A stretch of DNA of 64,000 nucleotides from Thermophagus sp052400625 (GTDB taxonomy: Bacteria; Bacteroidota; Bacteroidia; Bacteroidales; Marinilabiliaceae): the NCBI GenBank assembly GCA_052400625.1, contig JBQTGH010000011.1. The stretch is one strand, 5' to 3'. Of the stretch, positions 17,581-25,574 are shown piece by piece (position 1 is the first letter of the stretch; each line of letters begins with the position of its first letter). The notes under the pieces are model-generated. The model did no database searches. It was given only the letters and a program-made list of their open reading frames with translations, and was not told the DNA's origin. The translations under genes were made by a program, and so were the position numbers.

Positions 17581-18297
17581 TTATTTTAGAAAGTTGCTAT
17601 CCAGATACTTCTGAAATTCTTCTTTGTATTGTTCACTGATCGGGATGTACACTTTTTGATCGAAAACAATTCTGTTTCGTTCTATCGTATGTATCTTGTT
17701 TAAATTCACGATGTAAGATCTGTGTACCCTCATGAATGATTTTGACGGTAAGTGCTGCTGAATATTTTTCATTCCCAACAGTGCCATGATGGGCTTTTCG
17801 TTATCCAGATGAATTCTCACATAGTCACGCATCCCTTCAATATATTTGATATCCTCGAGGTTGATCCTGACAATTTTATATTCCGATTTAATAAACAGAA
17901 ACTGGCCGTTGTTTCGGATGCTTTCCTGAGGTTCGTCTATCTGAAAATAGCGTTGTTTGGTTTTGTCTACGGCTTTTGCAAAAGCCGGGAAAGAAATGGG
18001 TTTCACCAGATAATCGGCGGCATCCACCTGAAACCCTTCTGCTGCATATTCACGGTAGGCGGTGGTAAATATTACTTTGGGCGGGTGAGAGAGCGATTTG
18101 ACAAAATCCATACCCGACAAGTCGGGCATGTTGATATCTACGAACATTAAATCTACTTCGTTGTTTTGCAGAAAATCAAGGGCTTTTATGGCGCTGGAGA
18201 AGCTGCTAAGCAATTTCAGATACGGGATTTTTTCAATGTATCCGTTTATTTGCTTTAAGGCCAACGGCTCGTCATCTATTGATACACAATTGATCAT
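17581..18297 (-). CDS. LytTR-family response regulator
   Basis: 238 residues. The receiver domain has the acidic pocket IDDEP (Asp8, Asp9), phosphoacceptor Asp54 in MFVDINMPDLSG, the conserved TTAYREYAAEGF, and Lys in DYLVKPIS. The C-terminal half (about residues 140-238) is a LytTR DNA-binding domain, with KIVRINLEDIKYIEGMRDYV, FMRVHRSYIVNLNKI and VYIPISEQYKEEFQKYL. It should be phosphorylated by the kinase encoded directly upstream, whose stop overlaps its start by 4 bp (ATGA), and then bind paired promoter repeats. Its position at the end of the 25100-17581 run suggests that it controls that run (inference). Confidence 0.95.
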   Translation of the reverse strand: MINCVSIDDEPLALKQINGYIEKIPYLKLLSSFSSAIKALDFLQNNEVDLMFVDINMPDLSGMDFVKSLSHPPKVIFTTAYREYAAEGFQVDAADYLVKPISFPAFAKAVDKTKQRYFQIDEPQESIRNNGQFLFIKSEYKIVRINLEDIKYIEGMRDYVRIHLDNEKPIMALLGMKNIQQHLPSKSFMRVHRSYIVNLNKIHTIERNRIVFDQKVYIPISEQYKEEFQKYLDSNFLK

Positions 18298-19394
18298 AAG
18301 GGAATTTTTAAATCTACATTAAAGGAGTGGTCTTTCTCATCGTTTCGGATAGACAACCGGTAGTCTTTACCATAAATCAGATCCAACCGATTACGGGCAT
18401 TCGCTATGCCAATGCCGGAACTTCTTTTTTTGGCTGTATGGGGATGGGTGCTGTTTTTAACGCTAAACGACAGCTGTTTATCATCGGTTTCAATATCAAT
18501 ATGAATAAAGGAATGCGACTCGTAGCTAATACCATATTTAAAGGCATTTTCAATAAATGAGATGGTCAACAGAGGTGGTATCTTTACCGGTGGAACCACC
18601 TTCGGTTGATTGACCATGATCTCCACATCGTCGGTGAATCGCAGTTTCATCAAATCCACATAGCTGTTGATGAAATCCATTTCTTTTTGTAATGATATTT
18701 TTGCCGTTTGCGATTCATACAACATGTAATCCATCATCTTCGAAAGTTTAATGACGGCTTCTTTGGCTTCTTCGGTGTCAATGTCGATGAGCGCATGAAT
18801 ATTGTTTAAAGTATTCATGAAAAAGTGAGGGCTGATCTGGTTTTGCAGAAAGGCCATTTTGTTTTCGATGCTCTCTTTTTCGGCTTTGAGTTTGTTTTGT
18901 TCGGCATGCATCCATTTGCTGAAGAAGAGAATGCCGGAATCAAAGCCAATGAACAAGATGCTCATGATAAACAGATTGGCATAGGGGGGGATGAATTCCC
19001 GGGGCATGGGGAGCGGTGATGGCTGTCGGAAAGCCTCTGGTCCCGGCCCGGGGGGATCCATGAGTGGCAACAACTCCGGGTGGTGCGGATGAATCTGTAC
19101 CCAATAAAGAAGGGCTGAAGAGATCAGGATGATGCCCAGAATGGAAACAAAATATAGTGTTCTTCTTCCTTTGAAAAACAACCGGGGCATTAAGGCAAAC
19201 CGGTTGACTAAAAAGATCAGGAAGAGCACGCTGTACTCTTTCCAAATCTTTAAAATATGATCCCACTTGATGCCATTTGTAAAGTCCCCAAAAAGCAAGG
19301 GAATGACAAACATCAACAACCAAACGGCCGCTGTTAACAACAAGGGAAGACTGCCTTCCTTGTTACCGGTTTTCTTTTTCGTTTTCTTTTTCAT
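18294..19394 (-). CDS. LytS/YehU-type membrane sensor histidine kinase
   Basis: 366 residues. Four hydrophobic helices lie in the first 200 residues. Between the third and fourth is an unusual Pro/His-rich loop (about residues 105-140, e.g. HPHHPELLPLMDPPGPGPEA). A short coiled coil then leads into the His_kinase domain: the phosphoacceptor His is in QISPHFFMNTLNNIHALID, followed by a HATPase part with SFIENAFKYGISYES and SSGIGIANARNRLDLIYG. It should phosphorylate the LytTR regulator, with which it overlaps by 4 bp. The loop probably faces the periplasm and could be the sensing element or a metal-binding element (inference). The CotH-like gene ends 63 bp upstream on the same strand. Confidence 0.93.
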   Translation of the reverse strand: MKKKTKKKTGNKEGSLPLLLTAAVWLLMFVIPLLFGDFTNGIKWDHILKIWKEYSVLFLIFLVNRFALMPRLFFKGRRTLYFVSILGIILISSALLYWVQIHPHHPELLPLMDPPGPGPEAFRQPSPLPMPREFIPPYANLFIMSILFIGFDSGILFFSKWMHAEQNKLKAEKESIENKMAFLQNQISPHFFMNTLNNIHALIDIDTEEAKEAVIKLSKMMDYMLYESQTAKISLQKEMDFINSYVDLMKLRFTDDVEIMVNQPKVVPPVKIPPLLTISFIENAFKYGISYESHSFIHIDIETDDKQLSFSVKNSTHPHTAKKRSSGIGIANARNRLDLIYGKDYRLSIRNDEKDHSFNVDLKIPL

Positions 19395-19457
19395 TCGTCG
19401 GTAAAGTTAATGATATTTGCTGAGGTTCAGGATGACAGTCTTTTTTCCCCTGGCAGG

Positions 19458-20888
19458 TTATTGCAAATAGGAAATAACAGCGTTGTTCCGTTCGGTTACA
19501 TGGGTTTTTAATTCTTCCACGGCATTGTCAAATTCGGAATTGCTTCTTATGAAAGAATAACCAGTCTCTTCACTGTAGGCATAATCTTTTATTAAATCAT
19601 AATAAGAAGAGTATAAGTTGACCATTTGCTCAGGGACAAACACTTCTTCAATAAATTGCTGAAGATAGTTGTTGTAGGATGCTTTGTATTCGGGAACTTC
19701 CATGAGGTAACTGATCAGAGGCCAGTTGTCATCAACTTCACTGAGCGAAAGACTTAATGCCCCGGATTGTTTGCCATCCTGAAGGGCTTCGTTGTTGTCC
19801 CAGGGAATCCAAGTCAGCAGACTGTTTTCCGGATTATTGTATAGATAATAGTTGTGGGTCATATTGCCATAGGTATCCCAGTTTTGAATGATTGTGTTGG
19901 CTGCCAGCCATTTTAAGAATTGTTCCACATTCAATACCGCTTCCAGATTGTTTTTCCAGGTTTCAACGTCGGTTGTTCTCTCTGAGCTGTGAAGCACGTC
20001 GTATAAACTTTTTAAATCCGAATAATCGGTCTCATCTTCATTGGTCTTGGGATAGAACTCGTCGGTGTCGAAGGTGCCGTAAGCAAAAGAGGCTGCATCA
20101 CCGTCGGGTTTGTAGAGGTTGCCGGAATCATCACTGAATTGGGTTTCGATCACCGTATCGTCCACTTCTTCCACAATGGTGTAAACGCCATAATACTGGG
20201 GTCCGTTGCCATGGTCTACATAAATCACACAAAAGGCTGTTTGAGAGGCCGGAACACCAAACTCACGAAACAGATCGGCGGTTACTTTCTCACGCATCAA
20301 AGAGGCATCATCATAATTGTTGTTTAGATTCAGCTGTTTAAAACCATAAAAGCGTTGGTTTTTAATGGCAGGATAGTCGTCTTCGAATTCATCAAAATCG
20401 AGTTTAAAGGACAATTTATTGTTCCCCGACTGATAGGCCGATTGCAAACTTGAGTTGCCTTTAAAGCGAATGCCGACATGATACCATTCCGTGTCATTGT
20501 AATTAAATGAGCAGGGCACCCATACAGGATCAAAATCGGTAGTGGATTCCATGCCACCGCCCCCCATGCCGGGCCGATTTCCACCACTGGTTCCCAGGTT
20601 GGCGGCCAGGTCTTCCTGCATGGTTGTCCAATCTTCGCTGCTTATTACGATGTCGAAGCGGGCCACCTGAGACTGATTGAATACCACATCATAGTTGAGT
20701 TCCGCATTTTTGCTGTGGGTCTCGTCGCTCCAGTCGGAGTAGTCTTCATCGTCGTCGGTTGACGTCTCATCGGTTGTCTCTTCCTGGTCAATGTCGGTTT
20801 CGGTTAGGTCATTATCATCGTCTGAGCAAGCAGAAAAGAATGCCAGGGAAATGATAAGGATTGCTGTAAGAAAATTGTTTTTGTGCAT
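19458..20888 (-). CDS. CotH kinase-like surface lipoprotein
   Basis: 476 residues. The lipobox FSAC is followed by SDDDND, a textbook Bacteroidota surface-export signal, then a long acidic linker (about residues 25-60, rich in D, E, T, S). The CotH domain spans about residues 70-475: GIRFKGNSSLQSAY, FGFKQL-like YGFKQLNLNNNYDD, SLMREKVTADLFREFGVPAS, YYGVYTIVEEVDD, and candidate metal/catalytic Asp338 (IIQNWDTYGNMTHNYYLY) and Asp364 (WIPWDNNEAL). Spore-coat CotH is an atypical protein kinase; secreted bacterial relatives are mostly uncharacterised. A low-complexity Gly/Met loop (GGNRPGMGGGGM) interrupts the N-terminal part. It lies between the flavoprotein and kinase genes. Confidence 0.88.
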   Translation of the reverse strand: MHKNNFLTAILIISLAFFSACSDDDNDLTETDIDQEETTDETSTDDDEDYSDWSDETHSKNAELNYDVVFNQSQVARFDIVISSEDWTTMQEDLAANLGTSGGNRPGMGGGGMESTTDFDPVWVPCSFNYNDTEWYHVGIRFKGNSSLQSAYQSGNNKLSFKLDFDEFEDDYPAIKNQRFYGFKQLNLNNNYDDASLMREKVTADLFREFGVPASQTAFCVIYVDHGNGPQYYGVYTIVEEVDDTVIETQFSDDSGNLYKPDGDAASFAYGTFDTDEFYPKTNEDETDYSDLKSLYDVLHSSERTTDVETWKNNLEAVLNVEQFLKWLAANTIIQNWDTYGNMTHNYYLYNNPENSLLTWIPWDNNEALQDGKQSGALSLSLSEVDDNWPLISYLMEVPEYKASYNNYLQQFIEEVFVPEQMVNLYSSYYDLIKDYAYSEETGYSFIRSNSEFDNAVEELKTHVTERNNAVISYLQ

Positions 20889-20964
20889 TGTTGATAGTTT
20901 TTAAGTTGATAAATAGGTTTGATATCATCTTGATAGAGCTGTATCCGCCTTTTTGTTGGTTGGT

Positions 20965-22719
20965 TTATCGCCAATGGCTGAATGGCTGTTTTTCCAGTTT
21001 CATGCTGCCGTCTTCAGCCTTATAGATGTTGATCCATGCCTGCCAGTTCTCGTTGTCCGGGTTGGGATAATCCAGCCGGTAATGGCTGCAGCGGCTTTCG
21101 GTGCGCATGATGGATGCTTTCAGCTTCATTTCGGCACTGATGATCATATTAGCCGTTTCGTGGGCCAGCCGCAGTTCATGCAGGTCGGAAGCCCGGAGCA
21201 TGGGCATATGGTGATCCCTTAACTCTTCCACATAGGCCAAAGCAGCCTTCATAAGCTTCTCTTTTTTAATATAAAGGATGAAGTTGGGAATGATGATGCT
21301 TTGCAATGTGTGGGTGACGTAGGCCGGGCTGTATCCTGCCTCACGGTTAAGAGGGGCATATATTTCTTCTTCTATCTGTTTTATTTTCGATTGAGATATT
21401 TCCACCTTTCTGATCGATTGGGCATATTGAGCAGCGGCTTGCCCTGCAACTGCACCCTGGACGGCCGAACCTGTAAGCGATGAACCTACCTGTGTGTAGA
21501 TGGCGCCCGACATGTAAGAGCCCAGGGCATCGCCTGCAGCATATAGGCCCGGAATGTTGGATTGGCATTTGTCATTGACAGGCACCAATCCTTCCGATTT
21601 GTGGATGGCCATTCCGGCCGATGATCCGCCTACGGGGATACCGCCCATGCCGGGAGGGGCACCGCCTTCTTTGGGTGGTTTGCCATCGTCCTGAGGTCTT
21701 TGGCCTCTTGGTGGTTTCTGGCCTTTTTGTTCGCCCCGGCCTTCCTGAGGTGCTTTACGGTCATTATGTCGAAATTCTTCCGGCACATAAGGGCCCTGAC
21801 CTTCGGGCAAGTTGGTCATTGGTGCGCCGGGACCTCCGCTTACCGGGTTGCCATTGATATAGGCCAAGTAGTTGAGTTCCATGCCCAGGTCGTGGTGAAT
21901 ATCTACCGAAGTGGTTCCCGGTTTCTGCTCAAACATATCGCCCCATCCGTCGTAGCAGGCAGCAGGATTCTCCGATTTACCGGGGTGTCCGTCATTCCAT
22001 TCTTTTCCTGTTACTTTGGCACCTATATTATAGGCCATGATGGTTCCATCGTGTGTCAGGTCGTTAATGGGAAAGCCATTGGGTTTAAATCCACCCGCAC
22101 CGGTACAAAGAATGACGCTTTTGGCCCGGAAAATATAGGTTTTGCGCTCATCGATGCTAAAGCCGGCGGCCCCGGCAACGCTTCCGTTTTCTTTTATCAA
22201 ATGAGTCACCATAACACGTTCGATAACAGGGATGTTTCTTTCTGTGACGGGTTGGCTGAAGCTTTTATGATAGATGGCCGAGTCGAAGAATCCCCATTGC
22301 CTCAGTTCCTCAATGCGCGCTTTGGAATGTTCGGCCATCTGGCGCGTATAAACCGGGTTGTTGGTTCCCAATGATGAACGGCCCACCGCATCGACAAATT
22401 CATCTAATGAATATTTGGATGTGGCCGGGTCAAATTCAAACATTCCTTTGGCAAAGGGGGTAGAGCCGGAAGAGCCCAGCCGACCTTTGGATACCAGCAT
22501 GACTTTGGCGCCGGCGTCGCGGGCTTTCACGGCCGCGAATAATCCTGCCATTCCACCGCCAATGACCAATACGTCGGTCTGTAATTGTTTCTGAAGCATA
22601 TCTTTCGACTGAAGGGTGGGCTTGTTCTGGCCCCATCCCAATCCCATTGAGGCCAGAGCTGCAAACCCTGCCGTTGCCGCAGTCCTCTCTATAAATTGTC
22701 GTCTGGAAATATTTTGCAT
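20965..22719 (-). CDS. Tat-exported FAD-dependent oxidoreductase (fumarate reductase/AprA-like flavoprotein)
   Basis: 584 residues. The N-terminus SRRQFIERTAATAGFAALAS is a twin-arginine signal, so the folded protein would be exported. FAD is bound by VIGGGMAGLFAAVKARDAGA (from about residue 52). The segment after it, SKGRLGSSGSTPFAKG, lacks the His that carries covalent FAD in fumarate reductase and succinate dehydrogenase, as in NadB and AprA. The C-terminal helical domain contains ELRLAHETANMI and MRTESRCSHYRLDYP, matching the flavoprotein family. A hydrophilic Pro/Gly/Lys insert (about 318-360, ending PPGMGG) precedes the GIPVGGSSAGMAIH FAD segment. Reduction of an organic acceptor in the periplasm, fed by the membrane haem protein, is a reasonable inference; the substrate is unknown. 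Confidence 0.85.
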   Translation of the reverse strand: MQNISRRQFIERTAATAGFAALASMGLGWGQNKPTLQSKDMLQKQLQTDVLVIGGGMAGLFAAVKARDAGAKVMLVSKGRLGSSGSTPFAKGMFEFDPATSKYSLDEFVDAVGRSSLGTNNPVYTRQMAEHSKARIEELRQWGFFDSAIYHKSFSQPVTERNIPVIERVMVTHLIKENGSVAGAAGFSIDERKTYIFRAKSVILCTGAGGFKPNGFPINDLTHDGTIMAYNIGAKVTGKEWNDGHPGKSENPAACYDGWGDMFEQKPGTTSVDIHHDLGMELNYLAYINGNPVSGGPGAPMTNLPEGQGPYVPEEFRHNDRKAPQEGRGEQKGQKPPRGQRPQDDGKPPKEGGAPPGMGGIPVGGSSAGMAIHKSEGLVPVNDKCQSNIPGLYAAGDALGSYMSGAIYTQVGSSLTGSAVQGAVAGQAAAQYAQSIRKVEISQSKIKQIEEEIYAPLNREAGYSPAYVTHTLQSIIIPNFILYIKKEKLMKAALAYVEELRDHHMPMLRASDLHELRLAHETANMIISAEMKLKASIMRTESRCSHYRLDYPNPDNENWQAWINIYKAEDGSMKLEKQPFSHWR

Positions 22720-22756
22720 AACAGATGTTCTTTGTTGGTTAATGGATGTTCTTGCT

Positions 22757-22792
22757 CAATAGTGGTTTGGGATGATTCCTGAACCACTATTG
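22757..22792 (-). repeat. Intercistronic hairpin between haem-protein and flavoprotein genes
   Basis: The perfect 11-bp inverted repeat CAATAGTGGTT / AACCACTATTG (22757-22767 with 22782-22792) fills most of the 79-bp gap. No T-run follows on the minus strand, so it is more likely a processing or stability element than a terminator. Confidence 0.65.
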
Positions 22793-22798
22793 TGAAGA

Positions 22799-23476
22799 CT
22801 AATTCTGCCCGATCTCTTTGGTAATTTCGTTGGTTGTCAGTGGGGTTTTCTTTTTTCTGCCGGATGGCTTAATAACATAGGTTCTTAGCAATAATAGGAT
22901 GCCACCACCTGTCAGCATCGCCATGAACCAACCCAATTCCGTGGTTATGTGTCGTCCGGTATCGATGACATGAAACGCTGCCGTGGAAATGAAGGCGATG
23001 GACAAAAGACCATGAAATATTCGCCAGGTTTTGTATGACCATGGAAGGCGTTTCCGGAGGAGGGCGGTTAATCCCAGAATCAACATCAATACCCATGCTG
23101 TTATGCCGGCGAAAATACCCGGAGTTTGGTATGAACCAAGCATTAGCATAAAAGCATCGGCCGGGGCAACACCTGGCTCAAAATAGCGGGGCAACACCAC
23201 CAAAAAAGGATGAATCAATAATATGCCGATGAAGATGTAGCCCAGTATTTTATGCCATTTTATCATATGGCTTTTTTTTCGTCCTTCCCAAAATTTGTCG
23301 TTGGCACGCGACAAGTAGAACTGGAAAATCATGTCTAAAAAGGCAAGGACGGTGATTATCGATATCGACTCTTTCAACCATGTTTGTTGTGGCACACCGC
23401 TATAGGCATAAAACAAACCGGGAAAGACAAGAAATAGCCCGATGACTATAATGGATTGATAAAATTTCTTACTCAT
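22799..23476 (-). CDS. Ferric reductase-like b-haem membrane protein
   Basis: 225 residues from the ATG at 23476, which follows the ferredoxin stop by 5 bp; the open frame extends upstream through the ferredoxin gene, but that part is not plausible as protein. Six hydrophobic helices are visible. Two helices carry His pairs 14 residues apart: WHKILGYIFIGILLIH, and FHGLLSIAFISTAAFH, followed by DTGRH. This spacing is the bis-haem ligation pattern of the ferric reductase/YedZ/NADPH oxidase transmembrane domain. There is no FAD or NAD-binding domain attached. It should move electrons across the inner membrane, plausibly from the ferredoxin encoded upstream to the exported flavoprotein encoded downstream. 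Confidence 0.85.
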   Translation of the reverse strand: MSKKFYQSIIVIGLFLVFPGLFYAYSGVPQQTWLKESISIITVLAFLDMIFQFYLSRANDKFWEGRKKSHMIKWHKILGYIFIGILLIHPFLVVLPRYFEPGVAPADAFMLMLGSYQTPGIFAGITAWVLMLILGLTALLRKRLPWSYKTWRIFHGLLSIAFISTAAFHVIDTGRHITTELGWFMAMLTGGGILLLLRTYVIKPSGRKKKTPLTTNEITKEIGQN

Positions 23477-23481
23477 AATTA

Positions 23482-23694
23482 TTACCCCCATGAAACGATT
23501 ACCGGAATATATTTTTCGGGTGTGATGGTGATGGCATCCACCGGACAATTCAATCGACATAAATGGCAGATTTGACAATCTTCCGGGTATTTTATTTCTG
23601 CCTTTCCTTTACTGTTGAGGCGAATCACATCGGTGGGACAGCTTTTTACACACTCCCCGCATCCAATGCATCCGTTAATACTACTTATGGGCAT
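23482..23694 (-). CDS. 2[4Fe-4S] ferredoxin
   Basis: 70 residues with two clusters: CIGCGECVKSCP near the N-terminus and CQICHLCRLNCP in the second half. Both follow C-x2-C-x2-C-x3-CP. There is no signal peptide, so it should be cytoplasmic or membrane-associated on the inner face. Small ferredoxins of this type are the electron-input subunit of several flavoprotein reductases and resemble the AprB iron-sulfur fold in motif layout. The haem membrane protein gene begins 5 bp after its stop, indicating tight coupling. A strong hairpin lies just upstream of its start (23722-23775). Confidence 0.93.
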   Translation of the reverse strand: MPISSINGCIGCGECVKSCPTDVIRLNSKGKAEIKYPEDCQICHLCRLNCPVDAITITPEKYIPVIVSWG

Positions 23695-23721
23695 ATCTTC
23701 TGGTGTTATATTGTTTATTGC

Positions 23722-23775
23722 CCGGAAGGATCGGCATCAAAAAAATTGTTTGTGTTCGATGGATGATCCTTCCGG
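23722..23775 (-). repeat. Intercistronic hairpin upstream of the ferredoxin gene
   Basis: The perfect 11-bp inverted repeat CCGGAAGGATC / GATCCTTCCGG (23722-23732 with 23765-23775) has a 32-nt loop. It lies between the DUF1566 gene and the ferredoxin gene. It lacks a T-run on the minus strand, so it may be an mRNA processing site or attenuator, though a poor terminator is possible. Confidence 0.65.
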
Positions 23776-23852
23776 ACCGTTGAATTCATTCGTTTACTCC
23801 TCTTTGTTTTTAGGCTGACATGTCTCAAAATATTCCCAACAACCTATTTGGC

Positions 23853-25100
23853 CTACTTCGCATCCCTTACCAGCCGTACATAATTATAGTAGCGTTCTCC
23901 GCCTTCGCCCAGCGGTCCGCCTTCATATTTGGTGTCGAACCGAACACCTCCGGCACCGTGAAAATCTAAACCCTCTCCATTTACGGCCCTGCCGAATGCC
24001 ACATACCAAGCATAATAGTAGGGTTCGCCGCTGGTGAAATGGGCGGATGTGCCGGTCCAATAGTAGCCGTAATCACTGTCGCCCGCCTCATTGGTTATTG
24101 GGGTGCAGGAAAAGACCGGATCGATGGCCGGACCAACTTTTGATGCATCGGTGGCACTGGGTGAATAGGAATAGTCTACAATACTTTGAAGCTCCTTAAC
24201 ATTGGGCAGTCGCCAGTCGGTGTAGCCTGCCAGATCGGAGTTTTCGGCATAAGCCAGTGCGTCTTCCCAATCCATTGCTTCACCACTGTCGTTTTGGGCC
24301 CACATTAACCCGGTTGAGTTATCGGTGATGGTGCCGTCACCATTATCCGTAAAGTCGTTGATGCCATAGTTGTCGCCTCGCACGGCTCGAACCTGCTTCC
24401 CGAAGGGATTGCCCATGGGCATTTCGGCTCCCTCGCCGGCAGGGGGTGGGGGGGTCCCTGTCTCCATAGTCCCAAAACCAGAATCCCCGGCGGGATAGGC
24501 TTTAATGTGACCAGTAACATGGTTTACGCCAAAAGCGGCATTGTCCTGACCTTCTACTGTTATGCCCACATATTTGTCGGACGACCAGTACTGTTCGTCT
24601 TTGGTGACGCCTTCGCCTGCCAGCTTAAAGTAGGTGGTGTTCAGATAGGGCCATCCTGAAGAAAAGTCGCTGATAGAGTATAACTCTTTGCAGCTGGGTA
24701 ACCGCCAGTCATCGTATCCTCCCAATTCCAGATTTTCACAATATTCGACGGCTTCATCCCAGGTGAAATCTTCCGAATCGGGGATTGATTGCCACATGAG
24801 ACCGGTATTTAGGTCGGTGATGGTTCCGTCGCCATTGTCTTTATAGGCCATTTCAGCGCCTTTCATATAGTTGGCATCCTGGCCATAGAGGGCATCCCCC
24901 TCGTTAAGATGGCTGATTTCATTGCCGTCGTTATCGTAGAGAGATGTTTGTCCTGTTGCGGTTAACAGGTAGTTGTTGACTGTTGGCGCTTCGGCTTGTT
25001 CAGCGTCGATGGTGTTTTCATTGTCTTCGCAAGAACAGATGGCCATACTCATGATTGTTATCAGAATCACGCCTGCCGATATTAGTTCATATCTTTTCAT
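23853..25100 (-). CDS. DUF1566 (Lcl C-terminal-like) lipoprotein with two repeats
   Basis: 415 residues from the ATG at 25100; an in-frame upstream extension to 25214 would bury the signal peptide. The lipobox AICSC is followed by EDNENTIDAEQ, which fits surface sorting. Two copies of the DUF1566 unit are visible: one with GTITDLNTGLMWQSIPDSED and GGYDDWRLPSCKELYSISDF, the second with GTITDNSTGLMWAQNDSGEA and AGYTDWRLPNVKELQSIVDY. The fold is related to formylglycine-generating/C-type-lectin-like domains; the function is unknown and binding is usually assumed. A Pro/Gly/Met linker (GTPPPPAGEGAEMPMGNPFG) separates the copies. It appears to be the first gene of the minus-strand redox run. Confidence 0.88.
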   Translation of the reverse strand: MKRYELISAGVILITIMSMAICSCEDNENTIDAEQAEAPTVNNYLLTATGQTSLYDNDGNEISHLNEGDALYGQDANYMKGAEMAYKDNGDGTITDLNTGLMWQSIPDSEDFTWDEAVEYCENLELGGYDDWRLPSCKELYSISDFSSGWPYLNTTYFKLAGEGVTKDEQYWSSDKYVGITVEGQDNAAFGVNHVTGHIKAYPAGDSGFGTMETGTPPPPAGEGAEMPMGNPFGKQVRAVRGDNYGINDFTDNGDGTITDNSTGLMWAQNDSGEAMDWEDALAYAENSDLAGYTDWRLPNVKELQSIVDYSYSPSATDASKVGPAIDPVFSCTPITNEAGDSDYGYYWTGTSAHFTSGEPYYYAWYVAFGRAVNGEGLDFHGAGGVRFDTKYEGGPLGEGGERYYNYVRLVRDAK

Positions 25101-25281
25101 GGTGTAATTTTTATGGATTTGACAGCAACAAATGTGAGGGTATAATTCAGGATGCTCAAACAAAGTCGGCCAATGGGGTAGTTGTATCGACCAAATGAAA
25201 AAATTGGGGGGCAAACCCTATTAAATTTCACAGCAGAAGCTGAATCTTTCACAGGCTATTACAGCGGAACGGCTAATTGTA

Positions 25282-25301
25282 AAAAAGCCGGTCGGCTTTT
25301 T
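25282..25301 (-). terminator. Bidirectional terminator
   Basis: AAAAAGCC (25282-25289) pairs with GGCTTTTT (25294-25301) around the loop GGTC. A-run and T-run flanks allow termination in both directions. Confidence 0.65.
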
Positions 25302-25321
25302 ATAACAAAGCAAAACGGATT

Positions 25322-25353
25322 TAATAAAAAAAGCGCTTTTGCTTTTTTTATTA
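25322..25353 (-). terminator. Bidirectional terminator, second of the pair
   Basis: TAATAAAAAAAGC (25322-25334) pairs with GCTTTTTTTATTA (25341-25353), a 13-bp stem with a 6-nt loop and T-runs on either strand. Confidence 0.7.
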
Positions 25354-25536
25354 GATTCGCGTGGCTTTTCAAGAAAAATCGCTACTGCCTGAACTATTTG
25401 CAAAAGCCACCTGAAATGGGTGGTATGGAAATTAATATAAGATTGTATGTTGTTTAAAAGTTGGTGAGGCGTGTTATGGGTGACATCTGGATGGAGGATC
25501 GGTGTCGTGGGGTGGTAGAATTGTATCGGAGAAAAC

Positions 25537-25574
25537 CAGCCCCGAAATAATAAAACCATATAGTTTCAGGGCTG
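25537..25574 (-). terminator. Terminator directly after the HU-type gene
   Basis: CAGCCCCGAAA (25537-25547) pairs with TTTCAGGGCTG (25564-25574) with one mismatch. On the minus strand the hairpin is followed by GTTTTCTC. It starts 40 bp after the stop at 25614. Confidence 0.6.

Noticed and set aside
22799..23578. Longer start for the haem membrane protein, reading through the ferredoxin gene
   Set aside because: The extra N-terminal residues are antipathetic to a membrane start, contain a His run from out-of-frame reading of ferredoxin codons, and the ATG at 23476 is well placed after the ferredoxin stop.
20965..23694. Extracellular flavinylation (ApbE/FMN-binding) system
   Set aside because: I looked for an FMN-binding domain with a flavinylation motif and for an ApbE gene near the redox module and saw neither.
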